Source: Zavarzinia compransoris (GTDB lineage: Bacteria > Pseudomonadota > Alphaproteobacteria > Zavarziniales > Zavarziniaceae). Taken from it: a DNA stretch of 64,000 nucleotides. Positions 26,347 to 35,267 of this stretch are shown piece by piece. The stretch's first letter is position 1. Each line of letters begins with the position of its first letter. The stretch spans positions 151,074 to 215,073 of the forward strand of contig NZ_QGLF01000006.1 in assembly GCF_003173055.1 (NCBI RefSeq). Reading direction: 5' to 3'. The notes under the pieces are model-generated. The model searched no databases and had not been told where the DNA came from. It saw only the letters and a list, made by a program, of their open reading frames with translations. A program made the position numbers and the translations under genes.

Positions 26347-26895
26347 TCAATCAGCCGCCCCGGCGGCCGCGATTGCCAGCAAGGCCTCCAATTCCTCCCC
26401 GACATCGTCGAGGGCTCGGGTGCTGCGTGATGCACGGCATAGTGCCACCGTGCCCTCGACCGAAGCGACGATCAACATGGCGAGGCGGCGGGCTCGTGCC
26501 GGTGCCATCCCCTCCTTCTCCAGACCCCGGGTCAGCGTCCCGCGCCATTGATCGAAAATGACCTGGGTCATGTCCAGCAGGTGGGCCTGTACTTCGGCAT
26601 CGGGAAAGCCGGCCTCGCCGACGAAGGCCTCGACGGACACCGCCAGCACCGGGCAGCCGGCCTCGAAGGCACTCTCCTCCAGGATTTGCCGCCAGCCGGC
26701 GATGAAAGCCGAAAGGCCGGCTTTCACCCCATGGGCCTCGACCAGCACAGCCAGCAGCTGGCCGACTTCCCGCCCAGCGAAGATCAGGGCATCCTCCAAC
26801 AGTTGCAGCGTGCCGCGTGGGAAATGATGCCCGACCGATCCCCACGGCGTGCCGGTACGCCGGACGACTTCCCGGATACTGGTCGCATTCAGCCC
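26347..26895 (-). pseudogene. TetR-family regulator lacking its N-terminus
   Basis: The minus-strand protein has the second half of a TetR DNA-binding domain (NATSIREVVRRTGTPWGSVG and HHF) and a complete ligand-binding domain of about 150 residues ending at 26347. The first helix and the usual MSRTETR-type start are missing. Beyond residue Gly at about 26893 the frame reads into an unrelated sequence. No start with a ribosome-binding site fits, so I call it truncated. The next segment upstream is itself a broken membrane-protein gene, so a recombination junction near 26895 is likely. Bases 26087-26346 contain an unidentified fragment reading RVLGFDFDLNDIVLMDRGYD on the plus strand. Confidence 0.6.
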
Positions 26896-27640
26896 ACGGC
26901 GGTCGCCCTTCTGCTGGTGCCGCTGGTCCTGCTGGCCCATCGCGCCCTCGACTACATCTAATCTGCAAGGCCGACCACAGCTATTCGCTGGTCCATGGCT
27001 TCGTTTCGGGGAGTTGGCTGTCGCTCGGGCACTATCTTTTCGCCAGCCCCGGCCAGATCCTGCCACGGATCAACCTCATCATCGCCATCCAGGTCGTGCT
27101 GGCGACCCTATTGTTCGCCTATGCCCTGTGGCCATCCACCTTCAGCGACTGGTGGCATTTCTGGTGATCGACCGCGTAGTGTTGGGTGGCTGGCAGGCGT
27201 CGCTCGAAACTTGGTATTTCACCCCGGCGAGACGGGCACCACCGCCTTCGCCGGGGATTTCCCCGCCGCCGTGCTGCGCTGGGCCGAGGCCCGTCCTGGT
27301 GACGGTCCTCGTGTCATCCCGATCGTGGACAGCGACTGCCCCTGCCCCCGCCCGGCCATCACCACGGTCGAGGACGCGTTGGGCGAGATCCAGGGAATGA
27401 TTCCGCCGCTTCGCATTCTTCGTCTCGACGATCCGGCGGTCGAGAATCCCTCCGCCTTCGCTGCCATGCTGAGGGGCCTTCCGGCGACCCCCACCCTGAT
27501 CGTCACCGACAGGGCCCAGGTCCGCTATGCCGGCCCCGCCGTCAGCGGCGGCACCTGCACGGGCACCTTGCTGCGCGTTGTGCGAAGACTGGGAAGCCCG
27601 CGCTTCGTCCCACCGACAGTGATCGGCAATCGATGACTGG
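26880..27640 (+). pseudogene. Broken membrane protein followed by a thioredoxin-like (DUF6436-like) segment
   Basis: Two frames are needed. First comes a hydrophobic stretch (AVALLLVPLVLLAHRALDY), then in another frame LVHGFVSGSWLSLGHYLF and INLIIAIQVVLATLLFAYAL up to a stop near 27167. After this a frame from about 27195 reads FHPGETGTTAFAGDFPAAVL, VIPIVDSDCPCPRP and LPATPTLIVTDRAQVRYAG. The DCPC motif and downstream cis-Pro context resemble thioredoxin-like DUF6436 proteins, which usually have one N-terminal helix. The frames are not continuous, so this is a degraded locus. The family call is a memory match. Confidence 0.45.
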
Positions 27641-28653
27641 GCGTGGCGGCACAATCAGCGCTACGGCACCCTCATTTGTGATCTTGAGCGGCGCCGGACG
27701 ATTGCCCTGCTGCCGGACCGTGAGCCCGCCACCGCCCAAGGCTGGCTCTTGGGTCAGCCCCAGATCTCTATTGTCGCCCGAGATCGAGGCGGCAGCTACG
27801 CCCTCGCGGCGGCCAAGGCGCTGCCCGAGGCGACACAAGTCGCCGATCGGTGGCATCTGATGGAGATGCAAGCCGCGCCTTCCTTGACGCCGTGCGCAAA
27901 TCCATGCGCCAAGTCCGGACGGCGATCGGCGCGGCTACGATCAATCCTGAATTGCTCACCGCGGCGGAACAGCGGCTGTATGAGGGATATCTGCGCCAGG
28001 AGGACACCAATGGTGCCATCCTCGGCTTGGCGAAGGAAGGGGTGGCGATCAAGGAGATCGTGCGCGGCCAGCGTTCCGATGTCTTTCGTACCCGAGAGAG
28101 CTCGTTGGAGATCCATTTGCCTTGGCCCGATGCCCAATGGGCGGCCGGACAGCGCAACACGCCGAGTTGTGGCGGCGGCTAAAGAAACAGGGCTTCCGCG
28201 GCAGCCTGCGTGTCGTCGCCGAGTGGGCAGCACGCCGGCGGCAGGCGGAAAGGGCCGATGCGAGTTCGCTAAGCCGGGCCCCATCGGCACGGACGATTGC
28301 CCGGCTGCTCACCATAGACAGAGACGGCCTCACCAGATCGGAAACCGTGACCGTCGCAGCGATCAAGGCCGGGGCGCCACTTCTGGTGCAGGCCCGGAAC
28401 ATCGTCGCCGCTTTCCAGGCGATGATCCGCAAACGGTCGCTGGGAGACCTCGCTTCTTGGCTGGCGGAAGCCCGATCGAGCCTAGTGGCGTCCTTCGCCA
28501 ATGGCGTGATCAAGGATCAGTGCCGCGATCACGTCGCCCTGGTCGAACGGCAAGACCGAGGGGCAGATCACCAACCTCAAACTCGTGAAGCGCCAGATGT
28601 ACGGTAGGGGCGGCCTGGATTTGCTTCAGGCTCGGGTCATCGGTGCCACCTGA
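27632..28653 (+). pseudogene. ISL3-family transposase, 5'-truncated and frameshifted
   Basis: Pieces of one DDE transposase can be followed through several frames. They run from DWAWRHNQRYGTLICDLERR and ISIVARDRGGSYALAAAKAL, through RAFLDAVRKSMRQVRTAIGA, to SETVTVAAIKAGAPLLVQAR and AFQAMIRKRSLGDLASWL near the end. The last piece stops at TGA 28651-28653 after ARVIGA. The N-terminal zinc-finger part is absent; the preceding sequence is the thioredoxin-like remnant. At least two frameshifts occur (near 27868 and 28180). A closely related 3' third is found on the minus strand at 47313-47785. Confidence 0.8.
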
Positions 28654-28662
28654 CAGCGGGAT

Positions 28663-28683
28663 CATCAAAACTGCGTCAGAGCC
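28663..28683. repeat. Right terminal repeat of the ISL3 relic
   Basis: This 21-base terminus (CATCAAAACTGC at its inner part) is the exact reverse complement of 47313-47333, where a second ISL3 relic ends. It lies 10 bases after the transposase stop codon, as expected for an ISL3 right end. The corresponding left end of this copy is missing. Confidence 0.7.
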
Positions 28684-29270
28684 CAAATTGCACACCCATA
28701 CGGGGTCCCGTTACCGAGCCGATTGACACCCTGATGTTGGTCACGGCGTATTTCCGGATCTCGAAGACCCGGGCTACATCGATCTTCGCAGAGGTGGATA
28801 GCGCCGGTCGATGTCGGAACTTCTCCCCGGATGCCTCGGGTTATCGAGGTGTCTTGTCGGACGAGGACAGGGAGCAGAGAGGAAAAACGCCCTTCCAATG
28901 GGAAATATGCAAGAATTGATAGACCATTTTTATGACCCGGCAGCGCAAGATCGGAAAATTTTCAAGGTATTTCATAGGTGCGATCATCAAATCCGGTCGA
29001 TGATGGCCCGGCGATTTCGGCAATGCAAAAATACGGAGCGGTAAAAAAACGGACAGGCGGCAGGCCAGCCTAGAATGGCCATAGCCCGCCGCCGCCCGAA
29101 CAGGCCGGACGGAAACTGTACTTTCGGCCAGGGCTGGCCCCTGCGGCCCGACCAAATATATAACCTTGTCGAGATGGCCTTCATGGGGTCGGCATTGCGG
29201 CTTTCGCTGCCAAGAGAAACAAGAAAAGCCGGCGGCGCGGCAAGCCCGCGGCGAAACGGGGAGACGGCGG
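28684..29270. other. Gap between the ISL3 relic and LAL regulator 2
   Basis: These 587 bases contain no gene that I can support. A 61-codon open stretch on the plus strand (28734-28919) has no recognisable homology. The stretch has a more AT-rich section near 28900-29050. The 3' part holds the promoter of the regulator starting at 29271, including one copy of the repeated 16-base motif. Confidence 0.5.
29115..29130 (+). promoter_or_regulatory. Repeated motif, site A (ACTGTACTTTCGGCCA)
   Basis: This is one of three near-identical 16-base sites; it differs by one base from the sites at 31992-32007 and 46955-46970. It lies 140 bases upstream of the LAL regulator 2 start. Its placement before a regulator and before catabolic genes suggests a shared activator site, perhaps for LAL proteins. 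Confidence 0.55.
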
Positions 29271-31934
29271 ATGGCGAGCCGCGACAAATTCAGCCCGCCG
29301 GCATTCAAGCTGCCGTTGATCCGGCGCCAGCGCTTGATCGAGGCGGTTTGCGCCAGTATCGCGGGCAACACGGTCTCCCTGATCGTGGCGCCGACGGGGA
29401 GCGGCAAGTCGGCCCTGCTGGTGCAGGCGATGGAGGCCTGGTGCGCCCAGGGCGGCGAAGCGGCCTGGTATGCCTGCGACCATTTCGATGCCGAGGCCGG
29501 CCGCTTCCTCTTCATGTTCGAGCAGGCGATCGCCGATGACCGGGGCATCGACAGCGACAACCGCAGCACCATCGAAACCCTGCTGTCGTCGAGCGACCCC
29601 AAGGGCTTGGCCGATACCATCGTCGCCCGCGGGCGGCGCCTGGTGGTCTTCATCGACAACCTCCATCTTTGCGACAGCGAGGAGACGGCAAGTGCCCTGG
29701 ACATGCTGATCCGGGAAAGCCGCGGCCTGCTGCATGTGGTGATCGGGGCGCGCCGGACACCGCGCCTGACCCTGGGCAGCCTGCGGCTGCACGGGCTGGT
29801 GCGCGAGTTCGATGCCGCCGACCTCGCCTTTTCGGGCGAGGAGGCCCGCCATCTCATTGGCAACGACTGCCGGGCCGATGCCGATGTCATCGAGCGGATC
29901 ATCCAGCGCACCGAAGGCTGGGTCGCCGGGCTGCAACTGGTGCGCCTTCTGGTCCTTGCCGGCACCAGCCTGCGCCGCCTGGCCGAGGAATTCTCGGGTG
30001 CCGACCAGGATGTCGGCCAGTTCCTGAACGAGGAAGTGTTCCGCACCCTGCCTCCCTCCTTGCGCCGCTACCTGCTGCATGTCGCCGCCCTCGACTGCAT
30101 CTCGGCCGAACTGTCGGAAGTGGTGACCGGCGATCCCGAGGCGCATCGCCTGTTCCAGGAGATGCAGGAACGCAACCTCTTCGTCATGCCGCTCGACCGC
30201 CGCGGCACCCAGGTCCGGCTGCACGCGATGTTCCGCGACTTCCTGGCCGGCCAGGCGATGCGCGAGGACCCGGCGCTGATCCTGCGCTGCCTGCGCCGGG
30301 CGGCGCTGTGGCACCACGGCAAGGGCGAGTGGATCGAGGCGATCGACTATGCCTTCCGCGCCGGCGATCCCGCGCTTGCGGCCGAATGGCTGGAGCGCCG
30401 GGCCCCCGACCTCCTGACCCGACGGGGCGAGACGGCGCGGTTCCTGAATTGTGCCGATCGCCTGGCCGGCCTCGAAGGCGAGCGGCCGGGCATCATCTTC
30501 TGGCGGATCTGGGCCACCCTGTTTTCGGGCGATTACGACCGGGCCGGCATCCTGATCGACGAGCACGACGAGGCCCTCCGGCGCTACGATCCCGGCGGCC
30601 ACCAGCTTGGCTTGCTCCGGTTCATGATCGCCTTCTTCGCCCATCACCATGCGGATGCGCTGGCGCTCGGCCCGCAATGGCTGGACAGCGATCCCGACGG
30701 GACGGCCTTCGACCGGGCGGCGGTCCTCATCGGCATGGCGCTCTGCCACCGTACCCAGCTCGACATGGCGAGCGCGCTGAAGTGCTGGGATCTCGCCCGG
30801 CAGGAACTCGCCCGCGCGCCTACCGCCTATGGCCTGGCCTGGATCGCCACGCTCTCGGCCCATCTGATGCTGGTGCAGGGCCGCCCCCTGGCCGCCGCCC
30901 GGGAGATCGAGGCCATGCTGGCCGGGCATCCGCCGACCGACCTCATGCGCAGCACCGCCGAACTGGTACTGGCCGCTGCCTATTACGAATGCGGCCACAT
31001 CGATCAGGCACGCCTGCTGATCCGGCGCAGCCTGCACACCATCGCCCAGCACGGCAGCATCGACGTCGCCCTCTGCGGCTGGCGCGTGGCGGCGCGGCTG
31101 GCGGTCCTGGACCATGGCGCCGCCGCGGCGCTCGACCTGCTGCGCGGCGTCGAACTGCTGTCGATCCGCCGCTTCGGGACGGCGGCGCTGCACCGGGTGC
31201 ACCTGCTGCGCGCCGAACTCATCCTCGACCTCGACCCCGAGGTGCGGCGCGGCCTGCAGGCTGGCGACGCCATCGACGGGGTGGGGGCGCTGGCCGAGCC
31301 GGACACGCCCGAGACGGCCGAATGGCATCGGCTGCTGAACGCCAAGCGCCATCTCGTCTCGGGCCATCCCCGGCGGGCGATCGCCGATATCCTGCCCGTG
31401 CTGGCGGCCGCGCGCACCGGCGGGCGGCTGCGTCTCTGGGTCCAGGCGGCCTGCGTCAAGGCCGCCGCCCACCAGGCCGACGGCGAGACGACCTTTGCCC
31501 TCCGCACCCTGATGGAGGCGATCGAACAGGCGGGTGCGCTCGGCCTGCGGCAGGCGATCATCGAGCAGAAGGCGGTGCTAAGGCCGCTCGCCGCCGCCCT
31601 CGCCCTTCATTGGCGCCCCGCCCAGGGCGGCCTGGCGCCGGCGGCGGCGGCATTGGTCGAACATCTGACGGGCACCGCCCCGGCCCTGGTCGAGGCGGCG
31701 GACGACGACGAGGCGCTGGCGGACGATCTCGCCGCCGCCGTCCAACTCAGCCGGAAGGAATACCGCGTCCTGGTCATGGTTTCCCAGGGCCTGACCAACG
31801 TCCAGATCATGGAGCGGCTGTTCGTCTCGCTCTCGGCCGTCAAATGGCACCTGAGCAATATCTTCGACAAGCTCGGCGCGCGTTCCCGCACGGCGGCGGT
31901 CGCCAGGGCGCGTGCCCTCGGCTTGCTTGAATAG
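29271..31934 (+). CDS. LuxR-family LAL (MalT-like) transcriptional regulator 2
   Basis: The protein has 887 residues. Walker A is APTGSGKSA near residue 43, and a Walker B-like LVVFIDNLH follows near residue 127. Next come a winged-helix and long TPR-like region, and a C-terminal GerE domain (LSRKEYRVLVMVSQGL, SAVKWHLSNIFDKLG). The ATG at 29271 has a GGGAG site; longer frames start upstream without support. It points toward the P450 gene 152 bases downstream and probably activates it and the DUF1329-DUF1302 pair beyond. Confidence 0.88.
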   Translation: MASRDKFSPPAFKLPLIRRQRLIEAVCASIAGNTVSLIVAPTGSGKSALLVQAMEAWCAQGGEAAWYACDHFDAEAGRFLFMFEQAIADDRGIDSDNRSTIETLLSSSDPKGLADTIVARGRRLVVFIDNLHLCDSEETASALDMLIRESRGLLHVVIGARRTPRLTLGSLRLHGLVREFDAADLAFSGEEARHLIGNDCRADADVIERIIQRTEGWVAGLQLVRLLVLAGTSLRRLAEEFSGADQDVGQFLNEEVFRTLPPSLRRYLLHVAALDCISAELSEVVTGDPEAHRLFQEMQERNLFVMPLDRRGTQVRLHAMFRDFLAGQAMREDPALILRCLRRAALWHHGKGEWIEAIDYAFRAGDPALAAEWLERRAPDLLTRRGETARFLNCADRLAGLEGERPGIIFWRIWATLFSGDYDRAGILIDEHDEALRRYDPGGHQLGLLRFMIAFFAHHHADALALGPQWLDSDPDGTAFDRAAVLIGMALCHRTQLDMASALKCWDLARQELARAPTAYGLAWIATLSAHLMLVQGRPLAAAREIEAMLAGHPPTDLMRSTAELVLAAAYYECGHIDQARLLIRRSLHTIAQHGSIDVALCGWRVAARLAVLDHGAAAALDLLRGVELLSIRRFGTAALHRVHLLRAELILDLDPEVRRGLQAGDAIDGVGALAEPDTPETAEWHRLLNAKRHLVSGHPRRAIADILPVLAAARTGGRLRLWVQAACVKAAAHQADGETTFALRTLMEAIEQAGALGLRQAIIEQKAVLRPLAAALALHWRPAQGGLAPAAAALVEHLTGTAPALVEAADDDEALADDLAAAVQLSRKEYRVLVMVSQGLTNVQIMERLFVSLSAVKWHLSNIFDKLGARSRTAAVARARALGLLE

Positions 31935-31991
31935 GCCGCCCTCGTAACGGATCATATCCCACGCCGGCCGGTATGGGACATTCCGTCAAGA

Positions 31992-32007
31992 ACTGTCCTT
32001 TCGGCCA
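31992..32007 (+). promoter_or_regulatory. Repeated motif, site B (ACTGTCCTTTCGGCCA)
   Basis: This site is identical over 16 bases to 46955-46970 and lies 80 bases upstream of the P450 start codon. A CATATCCC octamer is found about 40 bases to the left (near 31953), and the same octamer precedes the site at 46955. The combined arrangement is likely a composite regulatory element. Confidence 0.6.
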
Positions 32008-32086
32008 GTGAAGCGGCTTCCCGGCCCGCTAGGGTTCAAGGCGACGGACAGCAAACGTCCAAAGCAGAACCAGCGGGAGAAACGCC

Positions 32087-33373
32087 ATGGATAATCTCAG
32101 AATTCCGCTCGACCTGGTGGCGCCGATATTCGCGCCCTCGACATTCGGGGACCGCGATCGCGTGCACGAGATCTTCAGGACCCTCCGCCGCGACTATCCG
32201 CTCTCGATCGCCGAAGTGCCCGGCTACGATCCGCACTGGATCGTTACGCGTTATGACGACATCCGTGAGATCACCCGCCAGGACGAGATTTTCCTCAGTT
32301 CCGATCGCTCGAAGACCCTGGCGTCGCAATATGCCGAACAATTGATGCGCGACTATACCGGCGGCCTGCCCCACATCTACCGCACCCTGGTGCATATGGA
32401 CGAGCCGGAACACACCGACTACCGCCGGGTGACCGCGGCCGAGTTCATGCCCCAGGCGATCATGAAACTGGAACCCAAGGTGCGCGCGATCGCCAAGCGT
32501 TACGCGGACCGCCTGGCCGGCATGGCGCCGCATTGCGATTTCGCCTGGGATCTCGCCTTCTATTATCCGCTCGAGGTGGTCCTGACCATCGTCGGCATCC
32601 CCGAGAAGGATCACGAGAATATGCTGCGGCTGACGCAGTGGCTGTTCAACTATGCCGATCCCGAATTGAAACGGCCCGGCTCCGACCCCACCGACCCCGG
32701 CGAGATCATCAAGACCTGGGACATCGTCTATGCCGAGTTCAAGGACTATTACGACAAGGTGATCGCCGACCGCAGGGCTTGCCCGCGCGACGATGTCGCC
32801 TCGCTGATCGCCAACGGCTCGATCAACGGCTGCCCGATGGAGAACCGCGCCGCGATCTCCTATTTCGCCATCGCCGCGACCGCCGGGCACGACACCACGT
32901 CGGCGACCACCGCCACCTCGATGTGGAAGCTGGCCGAGGAACCGGGCCTGTTGCAGCGCCTGAAGGACAACCCGAAGCTGATTGCCGGCTTCGTCGAGGA
33001 ATCCATCCGCTGGGCGACGCCGATCCAGCATTTCGTGCGGTCCGCCAAGGAGGATTACGTCCTGCGCGGCCGGCAGATCAAGAAGGGCGATCTGCTCTAT
33101 CTCTCCTACATCTCTGGCAACCGCGACGAGGAAGCCTTCCCCGATCCCTTCACCTTCAAGCCCGAGCGTTCGCCCAACCGCCACATCGGCTTCGGCTACG
33201 GCGGCCACATCTGCCTCGGCCAGCATCTGGCCCGGCTGGAGATGCGGTGCTTCTGGGAAGAAGTCATCCCGCGGCTGAAGCACCTCGAAATGGCGGGCGA
33301 AGGGCGGATGACGGAATCCGAACTGGTGTGCGGGCCGAAACACGTGCCGATCACCTTCGAGATGGCGGCCTGA
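32087..33373 (+). CDS. Cytochrome P450 monooxygenase
   Basis: The protein has 428 residues, a soluble bacterial class I P450. The I-helix oxygen-binding motif AGHDTTS is near residue 266, the ExxR of the K-helix is in EESIRW, and the haem loop FGYGGHICLG carries the cysteine ligand. The GGGAGAAA sequence upstream of the ATG is a fair ribosome-binding site. The next gene, 8 bases on, is a rubredoxin and probably the electron donor. Context with a beta-oxidation operon and a DUF1302/1329 pair suggests oxygenation of a hydrophobic compound such as a terpenoid or steroid side chain. The exact CYP family cannot be named by eye. Confidence 0.92.
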   Translation: MDNLRIPLDLVAPIFAPSTFGDRDRVHEIFRTLRRDYPLSIAEVPGYDPHWIVTRYDDIREITRQDEIFLSSDRSKTLASQYAEQLMRDYTGGLPHIYRTLVHMDEPEHTDYRRVTAAEFMPQAIMKLEPKVRAIAKRYADRLAGMAPHCDFAWDLAFYYPLEVVLTIVGIPEKDHENMLRLTQWLFNYADPELKRPGSDPTDPGEIIKTWDIVYAEFKDYYDKVIADRRACPRDDVASLIANGSINGCPMENRAAISYFAIAATAGHDTTSATTATSMWKLAEEPGLLQRLKDNPKLIAGFVEESIRWATPIQHFVRSAKEDYVLRGRQIKKGDLLYLSYISGNRDEEAFPDPFTFKPERSPNRHIGFGYGGHICLGQHLARLEMRCFWEEVIPRLKHLEMAGEGRMTESELVCGPKHVPITFEMAA

Positions 33374-33381
33374 GCGCGGTC

Positions 33382-33561
33382 ATGCCCGAAGCCCCCTTCA
33401 AGGTCTGGCAATGCCAGACCTGCGGCGAACTTTATGACGAAGCCGCCGGCCTGCCCGATTTCGGAATCCCCCCGGGCATGCGTTTCGTCGACCTGCCGGA
33501 CGACTGGATCTGCCCGGCCTGCGGCAGCGCGAAAAGCGACTTCCTTCCCTACGATCTCTGA
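33382..33561 (+). CDS. Rubredoxin
   Basis: The protein has 59 residues with two CxxC knuckles, CQTCGELYD and CPACGSAKSDF, spaced as in rubredoxins. They bind one iron and carry one electron. The ATG at 33382 follows the P450 stop by 8 bases, so the two are almost certainly co-transcribed. Rubredoxins normally serve alkane hydroxylases; serving a P450 would be unusual, and the more usual ferredoxin is absent here. A reductase is not present in this operon. Confidence 0.9.
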   Translation: MPEAPFKVWQCQTCGELYDEAAGLPDFGIPPGMRFVDLPDDWICPACGSAKSDFLPYDL

Positions 33562-33574
33562 GCACCGGAACACA

Positions 33575-33605
33575 GCGAGGGCCGGCCTTCCCGGCCGGCC
33601 CTCGC
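33575..33605 (+). terminator. Hairpin after the rubredoxin gene
   Basis: Perfect 13-base arms (GCGAGGGCCGGCC and its complement) flank a five-base loop, 13 bases after the rubredoxin stop. There is no T-run, so it may attenuate or protect the transcript rather than end it. The region from 33606 to 33807 contains an imperfect copy of the 16-base motif near 33698-33713. Confidence 0.5.
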
Positions 33606-33807
33606 CCATGCAGGCGCCGCCGGGTCCTGCCGATCGGAGCCGGTTACAATGTCGCCGCTGCCGATTGCATCCAATGAGGGAGTATCCGTGGAAAAAAACT
33701 GCCCGAATGGCCAGTCGGGCGAACGGCCGCCTCCCTTAGCGTGCCCGAAGGCGCGGAGGATGAAAACCTGCGTCTCGACAAGACAAGAACAGTTCGAGGG
33801 GGAGGAT

Positions 33808-35190
33808 ATGGCGAAATCTTCGATGGCCGCGGCAAGCCTCTTGGTGGCTTTTGCCATGACGGGACAGGCCCTGGCGAAAGTGCCCCAGAGCGAGGCCGAC
33901 CGCCTGGGCCGGGACCTGACGGCGGTCGGCGCGCTCAAGGCCGGGAATGCGGATGGTTCCATTCCGGCCTATGAGGGCGGCATCACCACGCCGCCCGCCG
34001 GCTATACGCCGGGCATGCATTACCCCAATCCCTTTGCCGGCGATGCCCCGCTCTTCGTCATCAATGCGGCGAATGCCGAGCAATACAAGGCAAGGCTCAC
34101 CGCCGGGCAGCTGGCGACGCTGAAACTCTACCCGGCCCACAAGATGAAGGTCTACCAGACCCGGCGTTCGTGCTCGCTGCCCGAACGGGTCTACGAGGCG
34201 AGCCGGCGCAATGCGGCGACGGCAACGATGACCGAGGACCAGAACGGCCTGAACGATGCCCTGCTCGGCGTGCCGTTCCCGATTCCGAACAGCGGCGTCG
34301 AGGCGATCTGGAATCACCGGCTGCGCTATCGCGGCTTCAAGTTCCGGCGCTTCTTCGGCTCCGCCGCGGTCAACCGCGACGGCAGCTTCCTGATGTTCAA
34401 GAGCCAGGACGAGGGCATCATCCACTATTCGGGGCCGGGCCTCGCCTCGATCGGCGATGTCGCCGACATCAGGCAGTTGAACAATATCGCCATCTCCTAC
34501 CTGAACATCACGACGGCGCCCACCCGGCTCGCGGGCTCGATCATCCTGGCCCTCGACACCATCAACGCCAAGGAATTGCCACGGCAGGCGTGGCAATACA
34601 ATCCGGGCACGCGGCGCGTGCTGCGGGCGCCGGAACTCGCCTACGACAACCCGCTGTTCAACACCGACGGCCTGGCGACCACCGACCAGTTCGACGTCTA
34701 CAACGGCGCGACCGACCGCTACGACTTCACCCTGAAGCCGAGCGAGGAGAAATATATCGGCTACAACGCCTATGAATATGTCTCGAAGCAGCACCCCTAC
34801 AAGGAACTGCTGAGCCCCAACCACCTGAACGGGGACCTCGGCCGTTACGAACTGCACCGCACCTGGGTGGTCGAGGCCAAGCTGAAGGACGGGGCCCGCC
34901 ACGTCTACGGCCGGCGCACCTTCTACATCGACGAAGACAGCTGGAACATCGCCGGTGCCGACCTCTACGACGTGCGCGGCCAGTTGTGGCGGGTCCAGGA
35001 CGACCCGATCATCAACTATTACGACATTCCGCTCTGCTCCTCGGCGCTTGAAGCCACCTACGACCTCCAGTCGGGGCGCTATGTCGTCTTCGGCCTGAAG
35101 AACGAGGAAAAGATGCTGAACTGGAATGTCCAGGACATCGATCCGTCCAAGTTCACGCCGGACGCCATCCGCCGGCTCGGCACCAACTGA
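33808..35190 (+). CDS. DUF1329 secreted protein, copy 2
   Basis: The protein has 460 residues with a signal peptide (about 1-23, TGQALAK). The family hallmark EADRLGRDLTAVGALKAGNA and the strand YELHRTWVVEAKLKDG are seen, as in copy 1 at 8711-10060. It sits upstream of the matching DUF1302 gene, but in the opposite gene order to copy 1. The ATG has a GAGGGGGAGG site 3 bases upstream. The role is inferred to be in outer-membrane handling of the substrate. Confidence 0.9.
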   Translation: MAKSSMAAASLLVAFAMTGQALAKVPQSEADRLGRDLTAVGALKAGNADGSIPAYEGGITTPPAGYTPGMHYPNPFAGDAPLFVINAANAEQYKARLTAGQLATLKLYPAHKMKVYQTRRSCSLPERVYEASRRNAATATMTEDQNGLNDALLGVPFPIPNSGVEAIWNHRLRYRGFKFRRFFGSAAVNRDGSFLMFKSQDEGIIHYSGPGLASIGDVADIRQLNNIAISYLNITTAPTRLAGSIILALDTINAKELPRQAWQYNPGTRRVLRAPELAYDNPLFNTDGLATTDQFDVYNGATDRYDFTLKPSEEKYIGYNAYEYVSKQHPYKELLSPNHLNGDLGRYELHRTWVVEAKLKDGARHVYGRRTFYIDEDSWNIAGADLYDVRGQLWRVQDDPIINYYDIPLCSSALEATYDLQSGRYVVFGLKNEEKMLNWNVQDIDPSKFTPDAIRRLGTN

Positions 35191-35267
35191 CCCGCAACAC
35201 GGGCGATGACTGGGGAGGAAGGCGCGCCGTCCGCCGCGACGGCCCGCCCTGCAATCGGAGGGATAAG

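Noticed and set aside
33575..33605. Strong Rho-independent terminator
   Set aside because: The hairpin is perfect but no T-run follows, so it is only listed as a hairpin of uncertain role.
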